DNA from: G963677325 sp963677325
GTDB lineage: Bacteria; Bacteroidota; Bacteroidia; Bacteroidales; Prolixibacteraceae
Reading direction: 5' to 3'
Assembly (NCBI GenBank): GCA_963677325.2
Contig: CAXXGM010000003.1
Span: 620,001 to 684,000 of the forward strand
Length of the DNA stretch: 64,000 bases
Positions within the stretch are counted from its first letter, which is position 1, and each line of letters starts with the position of its first letter. This document shows, piece after piece, positions 27,119 through 35,768 of the stretch. The translations under genes were made by a program, and so were the position numbers. The notes below the pieces were generated by a model. The model made no database searches. It had not been told where the DNA came from and was given only the letters and a program-made list of their open reading frames with translations.

Positions 27119-28556
27119 CAATGTCATTAAGTTAAGGATTAATTGATAAAAAACAGAGGACAAAGATCTTAATTTTGAAGTTGCAACACAAAAATTAAAT
27201 CCTAAGTCCCCATGTTAGATGCAAATGTAAAAATTATTGAAGAGTTAAAGGCGTTTCTTTCAATTGTAAACGAATCTCCTGATATTTTAGAAAAGTTTGC
27301 TACTCAAAAAAATGCTTTTACAAGGGAAAGAAAACTACCTTTTAATCGTTTAGTTCTATTGATTGCCAAATTATGTAAGAAAACCCTCAGCTTTGAAATA
27401 GACAATTTTTTTGAGGAGATAAACCTTAACACAAGCTGCACTGTGAGCGCATTTTCGCAACAAAGAATGAAACTCGATTCCTTCTTTTTTGAAGTGTGGA
27501 ACAAGTTTTTGTCTAAACTATTTTACCATTATTATGAGTCAAACGTGAAGCGATGGAAAGGTTATCGTTTAGTGGCTGCAGACGGGTCCAACATAAGTCT
27601 GATAAATAAACCCGCTCTTGAAGAATATTTTGGAGGACAGAGCAATCAGATAGGAACGTTTGTTCAAGCCAAAGCTTATTACTGTTACGACGTATTGAAT
27701 GAACTAATATTACATGCGAAAATTGCCCCTTATCGCTTTGGGGAATTAAACATGGCTTATTCTGCCATTGATTGCCTGGAGGAGGATATGGTGATGATTT
27801 ATGATCGGAACTTTTGCAATTTCAAAATGGCTGCCTTGCACTTGTGGCAGGAGAAGGAAATTAAATTTGTCATAAGGGCCAAGGAAACACAAAATATCAT
27901 TCGAACTTTTATAAAAAGCGGAGCTCAAAGTGATGTGGTCTATCTTAGAACTACCCCTGCCGCTATCAAAGGACTTTACAAAAGCGGATATATTGTCAAT
28001 CGGGACACTCTTTTGAAAGTGAGGCTGGTAAGGGTAGAGTTAGATAATTCTGTTGAAGTGTTGATGACAAATTTATGGGAAGAAGAAGGTCATTCAAATT
28101 CTGAGTTTAAAGAACTATACTTTAGACGATGGGGCGTCGAAACCAATATCTCGGTTCAGAAAAATATCTTGCAGCTTGAATCCTTCAGTGGTCTTACCCA
28201 ATATTCGGTATTGCAGGATTTCTATGCAACAGTTTTCATCACCAACTTGCACTCTATTCTTATAAAGGAAGCTCAGCAAACCATTGAAAATATGCAGTGT
28301 AAAAGGAAATACCCAATGAAAGTAAATCGAAACAAATCATATGGAAAATTGAAGATACATCTCGTAAGCTTATTCATTATACACGAACCAGCAGACATCC
28401 TTCAACTTCTAAACAACCATTTTATAAAAGATCAGATCCCTATAAGAATTAACCGATCATTCCCGAGAATTATTAAAAATAAGCAGTCTAAATCCAAACA
28501 CAAAACTTATGCAAATTACAAACCAGCATATTAAAATCCTTAACTTAATGACATTG
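27119..28556 (+). mobile_element. Complete IS4-family insertion sequence, 1438 bp
   Basis: Perfect 22-bp terminal inverted repeats begin CAATGTCATTAAGTTAAGGA (27119-27140 and 28535-28556). The 9-bp direct repeat CCCTTCGGG flanks both ends (27110-27118, 28557-28565). It holds one intact transposase gene. The ends, duplication and coding region are all intact, so it may be active. Confidence 0.95.
27212..28534 (+). CDS. IS4-family transposase
   Basis: 440 residues. The DDE catalytic residues are visible: Asp in A-A-D-G-S-N near 128, Asp in Y-D-R-N-F-C near 197, and the Glu in the IS4 YREK signature, here Y-F-R-R-W-G-V-E-T-N-I-S-V-Q-K, with exact Y-(2)-R-(3)-E-(6)-K spacing. It cuts and joins the inverted repeats of its own element. 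The frame is uninterrupted, and the stop codon abuts the right inverted repeat. Confidence 0.95.
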   Translation: MLDANVKIIEELKAFLSIVNESPDILEKFATQKNAFTRERKLPFNRLVLLIAKLCKKTLSFEIDNFFEEINLNTSCTVSAFSQQRMKLDSFFFEVWNKFLSKLFYHYYESNVKRWKGYRLVAADGSNISLINKPALEEYFGGQSNQIGTFVQAKAYYCYDVLNELILHAKIAPYRFGELNMAYSAIDCLEEDMVMIYDRNFCNFKMAALHLWQEKEIKFVIRAKETQNIIRTFIKSGAQSDVVYLRTTPAAIKGLYKSGYIVNRDTLLKVRLVRVELDNSVEVLMTNLWEEEGHSNSEFKELYFRRWGVETNISVQKNILQLESFSGLTQYSVLQDFYATVFITNLHSILIKEAQQTIENMQCKRKYPMKVNRNKSYGKLKIHLVSLFIIHEPADILQLLNNHFIKDQIPIRINRSFPRIIKNKQSKSKHKTYANYKPAY

Positions 28557-28723
28557 CCCTTCGGGAGAAGAGTTTAGCCCTGAAAAGCAATCTGTTCCCC
28601 CTGCCCGAAGGGCTGAATATGCATAACCTCCGGTGAAGCCGGAGGCAGGAAATGTACCCTCCTGCCCAGCCCCGAAGGGGTTGAATGTGTGATCTACAGC
28701 ATAACCAGGGGATGTTACATAAG

Positions 28724-28840
28724 AGAAATGGTCGAGGGAGAAAAATTTACCTAATTACCTAATTAAATCAGGTAATCAGGTTGGTGAAAGGGTAAAATCA
28801 ATCCCTCTACTGAGGTGTTTTTTTAAAAGATTAGGTTATC
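28724..28840. repeat. Right half of split foldback element, copy D
   Basis: Resumes the A/B sequence at AGAAATGG, keeps the inner hairpin (ACCTAATTACCT / AGGTAATCAGGT) and the right arms CTACTGAGGTG and AGATTAGGTTATC. The outer GCGAATTAAG end is missing. Confidence 0.75.
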
Positions 28841-29484
28841 GAAGACAACATTAATGCTCAAACAATCAAGCACTGTCTTATCCATTGCTTAGATCGAGCT
28901 CAGGTTATTAACATTTCTAACTTGAACTTGAAAAATATGTTTGGTTCTGGCTTCTGCGGGTTAGGATATACTCAGAGAAATATTCTTTATCTTCTTTTGA
29001 GCTGTAATATTTAACTTATCTTCGTATTTCAAATCAAATCTATTCACCTTTTCCCAAAACGATCATTGAGCTAGCATAGAATAATTTAGCTTTCAAGATG
29101 GCAGCTGACTTCAATACTATCAAGCTAATGATCGAATCATATCTGAGACTATCTATTTGGTGACTATCTGTTGAATTTCTGTTGATATTATATTGAAAAT
29201 ACAATAAAAAGTCCACGTTTATTTATTTGATATTCCTCTTTAATAAAGGAGATAATATGGCTAAGCTAAGAGGAGGAACGGGGCGTGCAGGGGGTTTAAA
29301 CAGATGAAAAAAACGTTTTAGGTACGGTCATGACATGGATTTGGGAGGGGCAAGGTTAAAGCATAAGATTCACTTCGACAGTTCAGGAACAGAGAGAATT
29401 TTCCGTAGAAAGATAAAAAATCCAATATTAAAATGCATATTTGCAGATTCATAAAGCGCCTCATCTGAGGTTGCGTGTTAAGGG
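28841..29484. other. Intergenic stretch before locus 2
   Basis: 644 bp that are AT-rich with no recognised gene or repeat. The promoter of the second sigma gene should lie near its right end, but no exact TAnnTTTG was found there. Confidence 0.5.
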
Positions 29485-30072
29485 ATGAATTTGAAAAACA
29501 ACGATACTAAACTATGGGAAGATTTTAAAAAAGGGGAGAAATATGCTCTTTCCCGTATATATCATTTGTATGCCGATCCGCTTTTCCGTTATGGAAAAAA
29601 GTTCTCCACGGATGATGAATTTATTAAGGATGCCATTCAAGACCTCTTTTTTGACCTGATCAGGACACGCTCTACTCTGGGGAATACCGATCATATTTAT
29701 TTTTACCTCATAAAAGCGATACGTCGCAGGCTTTCTCTAAATCAAAGCGGACCAATCAACCTGGTGAAAACCGAAGGTGAAGTTGATACCATGGAAGCCC
29801 GTATTGTATTTTCCATTGAAGATGAATTGATCCAAAAAGAGGAATTGACCAAGAAAGAAAAAGTAGTACAGAAAGCCCTTGCCGAACTAAGTCCTAAGCA
29901 ACGGGAAATTATTTATTACCGTTTCACCTGTAATTTTGAATATGAGCAGATTTGTGAAATCATGTCGATGAAATACGATTCGGCCCGAAAAATGGTATTT
30001 CGCGCGCTTCAAGCGCTTAGGGAACATCTGTCCGAAAACAATATTACATTTTTTATGATTTTTTCTAACTGA
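29485..30072 (+). CDS. ECF RNA polymerase sigma factor (FecI-like), locus 2
   Basis: 195 residues. Region 2 (about 20-85) has I-Y-H-L-Y-A-D-P-L-F-R-Y and D-A-I-Q-D-L-F-F-D-L. Region 4 (about 125-185) has L-S-P-K-Q-R-E-I-I-Y-Y-R-F and a helix-turn-helix Y-E-Q-I-C-E-I-M. It is clearly diverged from the locus 1 sigma factor, so the two should recognise different promoters. Unlike locus 1, the FecR gene is 819 bp away, because repeat and MITE-like sequence fills the gap. Confidence 0.9.
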   Translation: MNLKNNDTKLWEDFKKGEKYALSRIYHLYADPLFRYGKKFSTDDEFIKDAIQDLFFDLIRTRSTLGNTDHIYFYLIKAIRRRLSLNQSGPINLVKTEGEVDTMEARIVFSIEDELIQKEELTKKEKVVQKALAELSPKQREIIYYRFTCNFEYEQICEIMSMKYDSARKMVFRALQALREHLSENNITFFMIFSN

Positions 30073-30228
30073 TCTGTCCGGAATATTTGAGTAGTTGAAA
30101 AACGGATCAATAGGAAGAGCAGAAAACGAAAAATGCCGCCAAAACAACAGGTCACGTCACAAAAGTTCACCAAATGCTTGAAATATTATCGATTTAGTGG
30201 ATTTTAGTGTTTTGGGGGAAGCTGTGTA

Positions 30229-30715
30229 GAGAGGATGTCCCAAAAGTCTGTTTGCGATCCCTTGCCGTCAACTTTAGTTGACGGTACAAGGCTAAAAACA
30301 GATGGCTTTAGCCACATTTTGCTAAGTGAAATGTGGCTAAAGCCAAATAAAACAGCAATTTACACCGTCAGCTAAAGCTGACGGCCAAGGATAAAGATTT
30401 CTGAAATTGCTAATCTCTTTCCGGATTTGTTTATTGTTTTTCAGCTTTGAGGATATCCTTCAGAATGACTTGATAGTTAGGGTCTTTAGCCCCATAAAAG
30501 TACAATTGTTGGGCTAAAGCCCTTCCGATCACTGCTCTGCTTCCCCTGCCTAAAGGCAGGGGTTCCTTTTGTCTCATGCAAATGCAGAGTTTATTTTTTT
30601 ACTTTCTGAGGTTTTGCAACACTCACTAAAGCTGACGGCAAGGGATAAAGATTTCTGGAATTGCTGATCTTTTTCCGGATTTGTTTATTATTTTTAGCTT
30701 TTGGGACACCCTCTC
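30229..30715. mobile_element. 487-bp MITE-like element with GAGAGGRTGTCCCAAAAG ends
   Basis: The ends GAGAGGATGTCCCAAAAG and, inverted, GAGAGGGTGTCCCAAAAG match at 17 of 18 bases. The interior has palindromes CCGTCA..TGACGG and GGCTTTAGCCACAT..ATGTGGCTAAAGCC, and a direct duplication of about 75 bp (from about 30372 and about 30626). There is no transposase frame. It lies between sigma and FecR of locus 2. No clear target duplication was found. Confidence 0.7.
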
Positions 30716-30765
30716 AGTCATTCGATAGCCCTGATAAGGGAAGGAGACAAGGCAATTAAGAGAAG

Positions 30766-30788
30766 GAGACAAGGCATTGCCTTGTCTC
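30766..30788. repeat. REP-like palindrome GAGACAAGGCA
   Basis: 11-bp perfect arms with a 1-bp centre, preceded by a partial direct copy at 30744-30753. It is of the same general type as the palindrome inside the sulfatase. Confidence 0.7.
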
Positions 30789-30891
30789 TACCTAAAAATA
30801 TCTTTATCAAAGTTAAAAAAAGTTAAGATTCAGAGTCCACAAAAAGGACAATGTTTCCTTTATATATAAAGACAGCAAAATAAAGTTTTCC

Positions 30892-32118
30892 ATGAAAAAA
30901 GAATATCTGCAATTAACAGTAGAAGAACTTCTTGAGAAAGAGGAATTTATTGGTTGGTTGTTGAATGGAAACAATAAACAAATCTGGGAAACTTTTATAG
31001 CCGAGAATCCCGGATTCAAATTTAAAGTAATCAAAGCACAGGAAATTATTGATATGCTGCGTGACCATCATGATCATTTAAGGGATGATGATCTAATACA
31101 GATATGGAAAAATATAGAAAGTTTCGATGAACAGGTCAGAAATCGCAAACGTCTGAACCGGTTATATTCTGTCATGCGCTATGTTGCCATGCTGGTTATC
31201 GTCTTATCGGTGGGTTCGGCAGGGTACTGGATTTACGATACGCAATTAAAACCATATCATTATCATTATTCAACCAATGCTCTCAAGGGAACCAATAATC
31301 GGTCGCACCTGATTCTTTCCGATGGAAGAACAGTGGACCTTGAAAAGGAAAATTCCAGAGTTGCGATGAAAGGCGATCAGAAAATCGTGATTGATAACGA
31401 GAAGGTGATTGATTTGAGTAAAGAGACCAAATCTGAGGAATCAAAAATGAATGAAATGGTGGTTCCTTATGGTAAAAGATCGCAGTTGACGCTCGAGGAT
31501 GGTACTAAAGTATGTCTGAATGCCGGGAGCCGGTTTGCCTTCCCTACTAAATTTACCGGTAAAAAGCGGGAAGTATTTTTGGAGGGAGAAGGTTATTTTG
31601 AAGTGGCACATAACCAGGATCAGCCATTCTTAGTTAACACAGGCGAGGTTACTGTTAAAGTATTGGGAACAAAATTTAATGTTTCTGCTTATCAAAATGA
31701 TGAGCTCACCGAAACGGTGCTGCTGGAGGGACAGATCGCTTTAAGGGAGTGTTCGGCTTTAGGACTGCTGAAGCGTGAAATGCTGGTGGCGCCTAATCAA
31801 AAAGCGAGCTATGATAAAAATGGCCGCTCCATGAACCTTCGAAGTGAACCGGATGCTTATTTGTCCATTGCATGGACCGAGGGGTGGTTGAAATTTTCGG
31901 AGCAAAATATGAACGATGTGTTGGTTAAACTGCAGCGGTATTTCAATGTTCAGTTTGAAACAGACAATAAATTTTCGACAGACGATTTAATAACCGGGAA
32001 GTTGGATCTTAAAGAAAATGTTGAATCGGTCATGATTGCTTTGTCCGATATCGCGAACATTCAGTATCGTATTGAAGGGGATAGAATTTATATAAATAAG
32101 AAAGTCAATAATAGATAG
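30892..32118 (+). CDS. FecR-type anti-sigma factor, locus 2
   Basis: 408 residues. A cytoplasmic sigma-binding part of about 95 residues is followed by one membrane helix (about 98-117, V-M-R-Y-V-A-M-L-V-I-V-L-S-V-G-S-A-G-Y), a spacer rich in charged residues, the FecR domain (about 190-285 with V-P-Y-G-K-R-S-Q-L-T-L-E-D-G and V-F-L-E-G-E-G-Y-F-E-V) and DUF4974 (about 325-405). It relays the SusC signal to the sigma factor. It is 79 bp upstream of SusC, with a hairpin between them. Confidence 0.92.
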   Translation: MKKEYLQLTVEELLEKEEFIGWLLNGNNKQIWETFIAENPGFKFKVIKAQEIIDMLRDHHDHLRDDDLIQIWKNIESFDEQVRNRKRLNRLYSVMRYVAMLVIVLSVGSAGYWIYDTQLKPYHYHYSTNALKGTNNRSHLILSDGRTVDLEKENSRVAMKGDQKIVIDNEKVIDLSKETKSEESKMNEMVVPYGKRSQLTLEDGTKVCLNAGSRFAFPTKFTGKKREVFLEGEGYFEVAHNQDQPFLVNTGEVTVKVLGTKFNVSAYQNDELTETVLLEGQIALRECSALGLLKREMLVAPNQKASYDKNGRSMNLRSEPDAYLSIAWTEGWLKFSEQNMNDVLVKLQRYFNVQFETDNKFSTDDLITGKLDLKENVESVMIALSDIANIQYRIEGDRIYINKKVNNR

Positions 32119-32130
32119 AAAAAAGAAAAA

Positions 32131-32154
32131 CCGGCAGGTCTGCCAACCTACCGG
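32131..32154 (+). terminator. Hairpin between FecR and SusC
   Basis: Nine-bp arms CCGGCAGGT / ACCTACCGG with one G-T pair and a 6-nt loop, 12 bp after the FecR stop. It is probably an attenuating terminator that separates regulator and transporter expression. Confidence 0.5.
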
Positions 32155-32197
32155 CCTTAGTGATTAATTAAAATAGTTTTAAACAAACTTCAAATTT

Positions 32198-35100
32198 ATG
32201 GAAAAAAAGTTTAAATGGACCTGTCTGGACAGGCCTAAGATCTTTTTACGATTGAAATTACTAACATTTTTGTTTTTGTTGTCGATGGTTACGACAGCCG
32301 CGAATTCTTATTCGCAGCAAACCAAGTTCAATCTCAAGCTGGAGAATGTGACCATCCGGCAGGTATTTAAAGAGATTGAGGCAAACAGCGAGTTTATCAT
32401 CCTGTATAATGAGAAAAATCTGGATGCTAACCGTAAAGTTGATGTAGATGTTAATAACATGAGGGTCGATGCTGTTCTTGATCAGGTATTTGCCGGTACC
32501 AGCAATACCTATAAGATTTATGACCGGCAAATTGTGATCAAGGAGGCCAATGCGAAAGAGCCGTCCGTTCTGAAAACTGAATCTCCTGCTGAATCTCCTG
32601 TAGTACAGCAGAAGAATAGTGTTTCGGGCCGGGTGGTCGACAAGGATGGTTTTCCGATTATCGGGGCAACGGTCTCTGTAAAGGATGTTCCCGGCAAAGG
32701 TGTGATTACTGATGCAGAAGGACGTTATACCATCAATGTAAAACCGACGGATGTTCTTCGCTTTTCTTTTATTGGCTATAAAGGAGTAGAAAAAGTTGCA
32801 AGTGAAGCAGACAAAACTGCGATTGTACTTCTGGATGATTTGCAGCAAATGGAGGAAGTTATGGTGGTAGCTTTTGGAAAACAAAGGAAAGAGAGTGTGG
32901 TTAGTTCCATTTCGACCATCACTCCGGCAGATCTTAAAGTACCTTCCAGTAATTTAACCACTGCCTTAGCCGGACGAATGGCCGGAATTATTGCTTATCA
33001 GAGATCGGGAGAACCCGGATTGGACAATGCCCAGTTTTTTATTCGGGGAGTTACAAGTTTTAGTACTTCGGGTAAGGTGGATCCGCTGATATTGATTGAT
33101 GGAATCGAAATGAGTTCCACCGATCTGGCCAGGTTAAATGTGGACGATATCGCTTCTTTCTCTGTAATGAAAGATGCCAATGCCGCAGCCCTATACGGCG
33201 CCCGCGGGGCCAATGGTGTGATTTTGGTAACTTCTAAGGAGGGCACAGCGGATAAAATGTCAATTAATGTCAGAGCAGAATCATCTTCCTCCTCCAATAC
33301 ACAACTGGTGGATTTGGCAGATCCCGTTACCTATATGAAACTGCACAATGAAGGGGTGAGAACACGTAATGCGATGGTTCCCCTGCCCTATACCACCAAT
33401 AAGATCCAGCAAACCGCGCTTGGTACCGATCCGTTCAGGTATCCTTCGGTGGATTGGTACAACTATCTGATTAAGGACAGAACTACCAACAACCGGGTCA
33501 ATATGAATATCACCGGAGGTGGAAAAGCTGTGCAATACTATTTGGCAGCCAACTACCAGAACGATAAAGGTATTTTGAAGGAGAGCAAAGAAAATCTTTT
33601 TAATAACAACATCAATATCAACCATTTGCAGGTCCGTTCCAATGTTACCATAAAGTTTAATCCTAATACCACCGGTGTTATTCGTGCTTACGGATCGTTT
33701 GATGATCAAACGGGTCCGATACAGGGTGGGGCAGACGTTTTTAGTATGGCGCGTAATGCTACACCCGTGCAGTTCCTTCCCTATTACCCCAAAGATGAGG
33801 CGAATAAGTTTGCAAACCATATTCTCTTTGGTATGGGCGATGAGCTGAATTCTTATGTAAATCCGTTAGCCGAGGTGGTCAGCGGATATAAAGAATCCGC
33901 CACCTCCATGATGCTGTTCCAGATGGAAATTGAACATAAATTTACAGGAAAGCTGAATGGTCTTTTTGCCAAAGGAATATACAATGTAAAACGGAATTCA
34001 TATTATGATAATTATCGTAAATATGCACCTTTTTACTATAGCCTGGCCAATACCATGGATAACTCCTATGCGCTGTCGCCCCTCAATCCCGATGGCGGAA
34101 CGGAATATCTGACCTTTCTGAACGGAAAGAGAACGGTCGTTTCTACACAATATGGTGAATTCAGGTTAGGATTTAATAAAACGATTAACAAAGTCCATGA
34201 TATCAATGCACTCCTCGTGAGTACGATCAGAAGTGAATCGGGTGCAACTGCTATTGATGCTAGAGTTGCTGACCAGCTTCAGGCCTCTCTTCCGCAAAGG
34301 AATATCTCAACCGCAGGAAGATTTGCTTACGGTTACGATTCCCGTTATTTCCTCGAATTTAACTTTGGATACAACGGAACCGAACGTTTCGCGAAAAATA
34401 ACCGTTTTGGATTTTTCCCATCTGTCGGTGCAGGGTGGATGGTAAGCAATGAGAAATTCATGGCTGGTACGAAAGATGTTATTACCACGTTGAAATTGAA
34501 GGGTACCTACGGAAAGGTGGGTAACGACCAAATTGGTTCAGCTTACGATCGCTTCTTCTATCTTTCTCAAATCGATATGACCGGTAACGGATACTGGTTT
34601 GGTAGAGATATAAGTAGAGGCTACCGGAGCGGAATTACCATTAACAGATATGCCAATGACCTGATCACATGGGAAATAGCAACTAAGGCCAATTATGGAT
34701 TTGAGTTGGGGTTATACAATGATCTGACCATATTGGCAGACTATTTTACCGAGACCAGGTCGAATATCTTGCAAACCAGGGCCGATATTCCGACCACGAT
34801 GGGTCTTCTTGTACCCTCTCAGGCCAACTTAGGTGTAGCCAAGGGAGATGGTTTTGAAGTGGAACTGAAATATCAGAAAAATTTCAACAAGAACTTTTGG
34901 ACTGTTGTGAATGGCAATTTCACTTACGCCAGCAGTAAATATAATAAGTATGAAGAGCCGAATTACAGCGATGCGCCATGGCTTTCGCATATCGGAACGA
35001 AACTCAATCAGGCCAGGGGTCTTATCGCGGAACGTCTCTTTGTCGATCAAGAGGAAGTAAACAACTCTCCCAAACAGTCATTTGGTGAATATGGAGCAGG

Positions 35101-35662
35101 TGATATCAAGTACAAGGATATCAATAAGGATGGTGTTATCAATTCTATTGATGTTGTGCCGATTGGATATCCAACAGTACCTGAAATTGTCTATGGAGCT
35201 GGATTTTCACTTGGATATAAGGCGTTTGATTTATCCTGTTTTTTTCAGGGCTCCCTCAAATCATCCTTCTTTATAGACCCTTCCAAGATTACCCCCTTTG
35301 TTAACAAAGGGCAGAGAGGTCTGTTGCAGTATATCGCCGATGACCACTGGTCAGAAACAAACCGGAATATCGAAGCATTCTGGCCCCGTTTATCCGAATA
35401 TGAGATTACGAACAACAGCCAGCCAAGTACACATTGGTTGCGTGACGGGAGTTTTGTTCGTTTGAAATCGGCTGAGATTGGATATACCTTACCGAAAAAC
35501 CTGACGAAAAAGGTTCATGTTTCGATGATGCGTTTCTATGTCAATGGAAGTAACCTATTTATTTGGTCCAAGTTTAAAATGTGGGATCCTGAGATGGCCG
35601 GCAACGGTTTAGGTTATCCTATTCAGAGGGTAATCAATATGGGTGTAAACATTAACTTATAG
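32198..35662 (+). CDS. SusC/RagA-family TonB-dependent receptor with STN domain, locus 2
   Basis: 1154 residues. Signal peptide ends near S-Y-S-Q. An STN domain (about 45-120), a carboxypeptidase-regulatory-like domain (about 145-215, V-S-G-R-V-V-D-K-D-G-F-P-I-I-G-A-T-V), the TonB box E-V-M-V-V-A-F-G, and a plug with L-I-L-I-D-G-I-E and F-S-V-M-K-D-A-N-A-A-A-L-Y-G follow. The barrel fills the rest. It imports oligosaccharides through the outer membrane and signals to FecR through STN. The SusD partner begins about 100 bp downstream. Confidence 0.95.
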   Translation: MEKKFKWTCLDRPKIFLRLKLLTFLFLLSMVTTAANSYSQQTKFNLKLENVTIRQVFKEIEANSEFIILYNEKNLDANRKVDVDVNNMRVDAVLDQVFAGTSNTYKIYDRQIVIKEANAKEPSVLKTESPAESPVVQQKNSVSGRVVDKDGFPIIGATVSVKDVPGKGVITDAEGRYTINVKPTDVLRFSFIGYKGVEKVASEADKTAIVLLDDLQQMEEVMVVAFGKQRKESVVSSISTITPADLKVPSSNLTTALAGRMAGIIAYQRSGEPGLDNAQFFIRGVTSFSTSGKVDPLILIDGIEMSSTDLARLNVDDIASFSVMKDANAAALYGARGANGVILVTSKEGTADKMSINVRAESSSSSNTQLVDLADPVTYMKLHNEGVRTRNAMVPLPYTTNKIQQTALGTDPFRYPSVDWYNYLIKDRTTNNRVNMNITGGGKAVQYYLAANYQNDKGILKESKENLFNNNININHLQVRSNVTIKFNPNTTGVIRAYGSFDDQTGPIQGGADVFSMARNATPVQFLPYYPKDEANKFANHILFGMGDELNSYVNPLAEVVSGYKESATSMMLFQMEIEHKFTGKLNGLFAKGIYNVKRNSYYDNYRKYAPFYYSLANTMDNSYALSPLNPDGGTEYLTFLNGKRTVVSTQYGEFRLGFNKTINKVHDINALLVSTIRSESGATAIDARVADQLQASLPQRNISTAGRFAYGYDSRYFLEFNFGYNGTERFAKNNRFGFFPSVGAGWMVSNEKFMAGTKDVITTLKLKGTYGKVGNDQIGSAYDRFFYLSQIDMTGNGYWFGRDISRGYRSGITINRYANDLITWEIATKANYGFELGLYNDLTILADYFTETRSNILQTRADIPTTMGLLVPSQANLGVAKGDGFEVELKYQKNFNKNFWTVVNGNFTYASSKYNKYEEPNYSDAPWLSHIGTKLNQARGLIAERLFVDQEEVNNSPKQSFGEYGAGDIKYKDINKDGVINSIDVVPIGYPTVPEIVYGAGFSLGYKAFDLSCFFQGSLKSSFFIDPSKITPFVNKGQRGLLQYIADDHWSETNRNIEAFWPRLSEYEITNNSQPSTHWLRDGSFVRLKSAEIGYTLPKNLTKKVHVSMMRFYVNGSNLFIWSKFKMWDPEMAGNGLGYPIQRVINMGVNINL

Positions 35663-35768
35663 ATCACAATCGAAATGATTGGATTGATATAAAAACAGGA
35701 TGTTTAAAATAAAAGTATATCATAGACAAGTAACGATATCTTCAATGTATAAAATAAAATATCATCAG

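Larger units (their letters stand above)
27038..28690. repeat. CCCGAAGGG foldback module interrupted by the IS4 element
   Basis: Left part 27038-27118 and right part 28557-28690 carry the same CCCTTCGGG, G-G-T-T-A-T-T-C and paired GGGGG/CCCCC or CCTCCGG/CCGGAGG hairpins as 17575-17810. The IS at 27119-28556 sits within one CCCTTCGGG unit and duplicated it. Confidence 0.75.

Noticed and set aside
28841..29484. Possible hidden gene in the gap before the second sigma factor
   Set aside because: All frames are closed by frequent stops and no motif was recognised.
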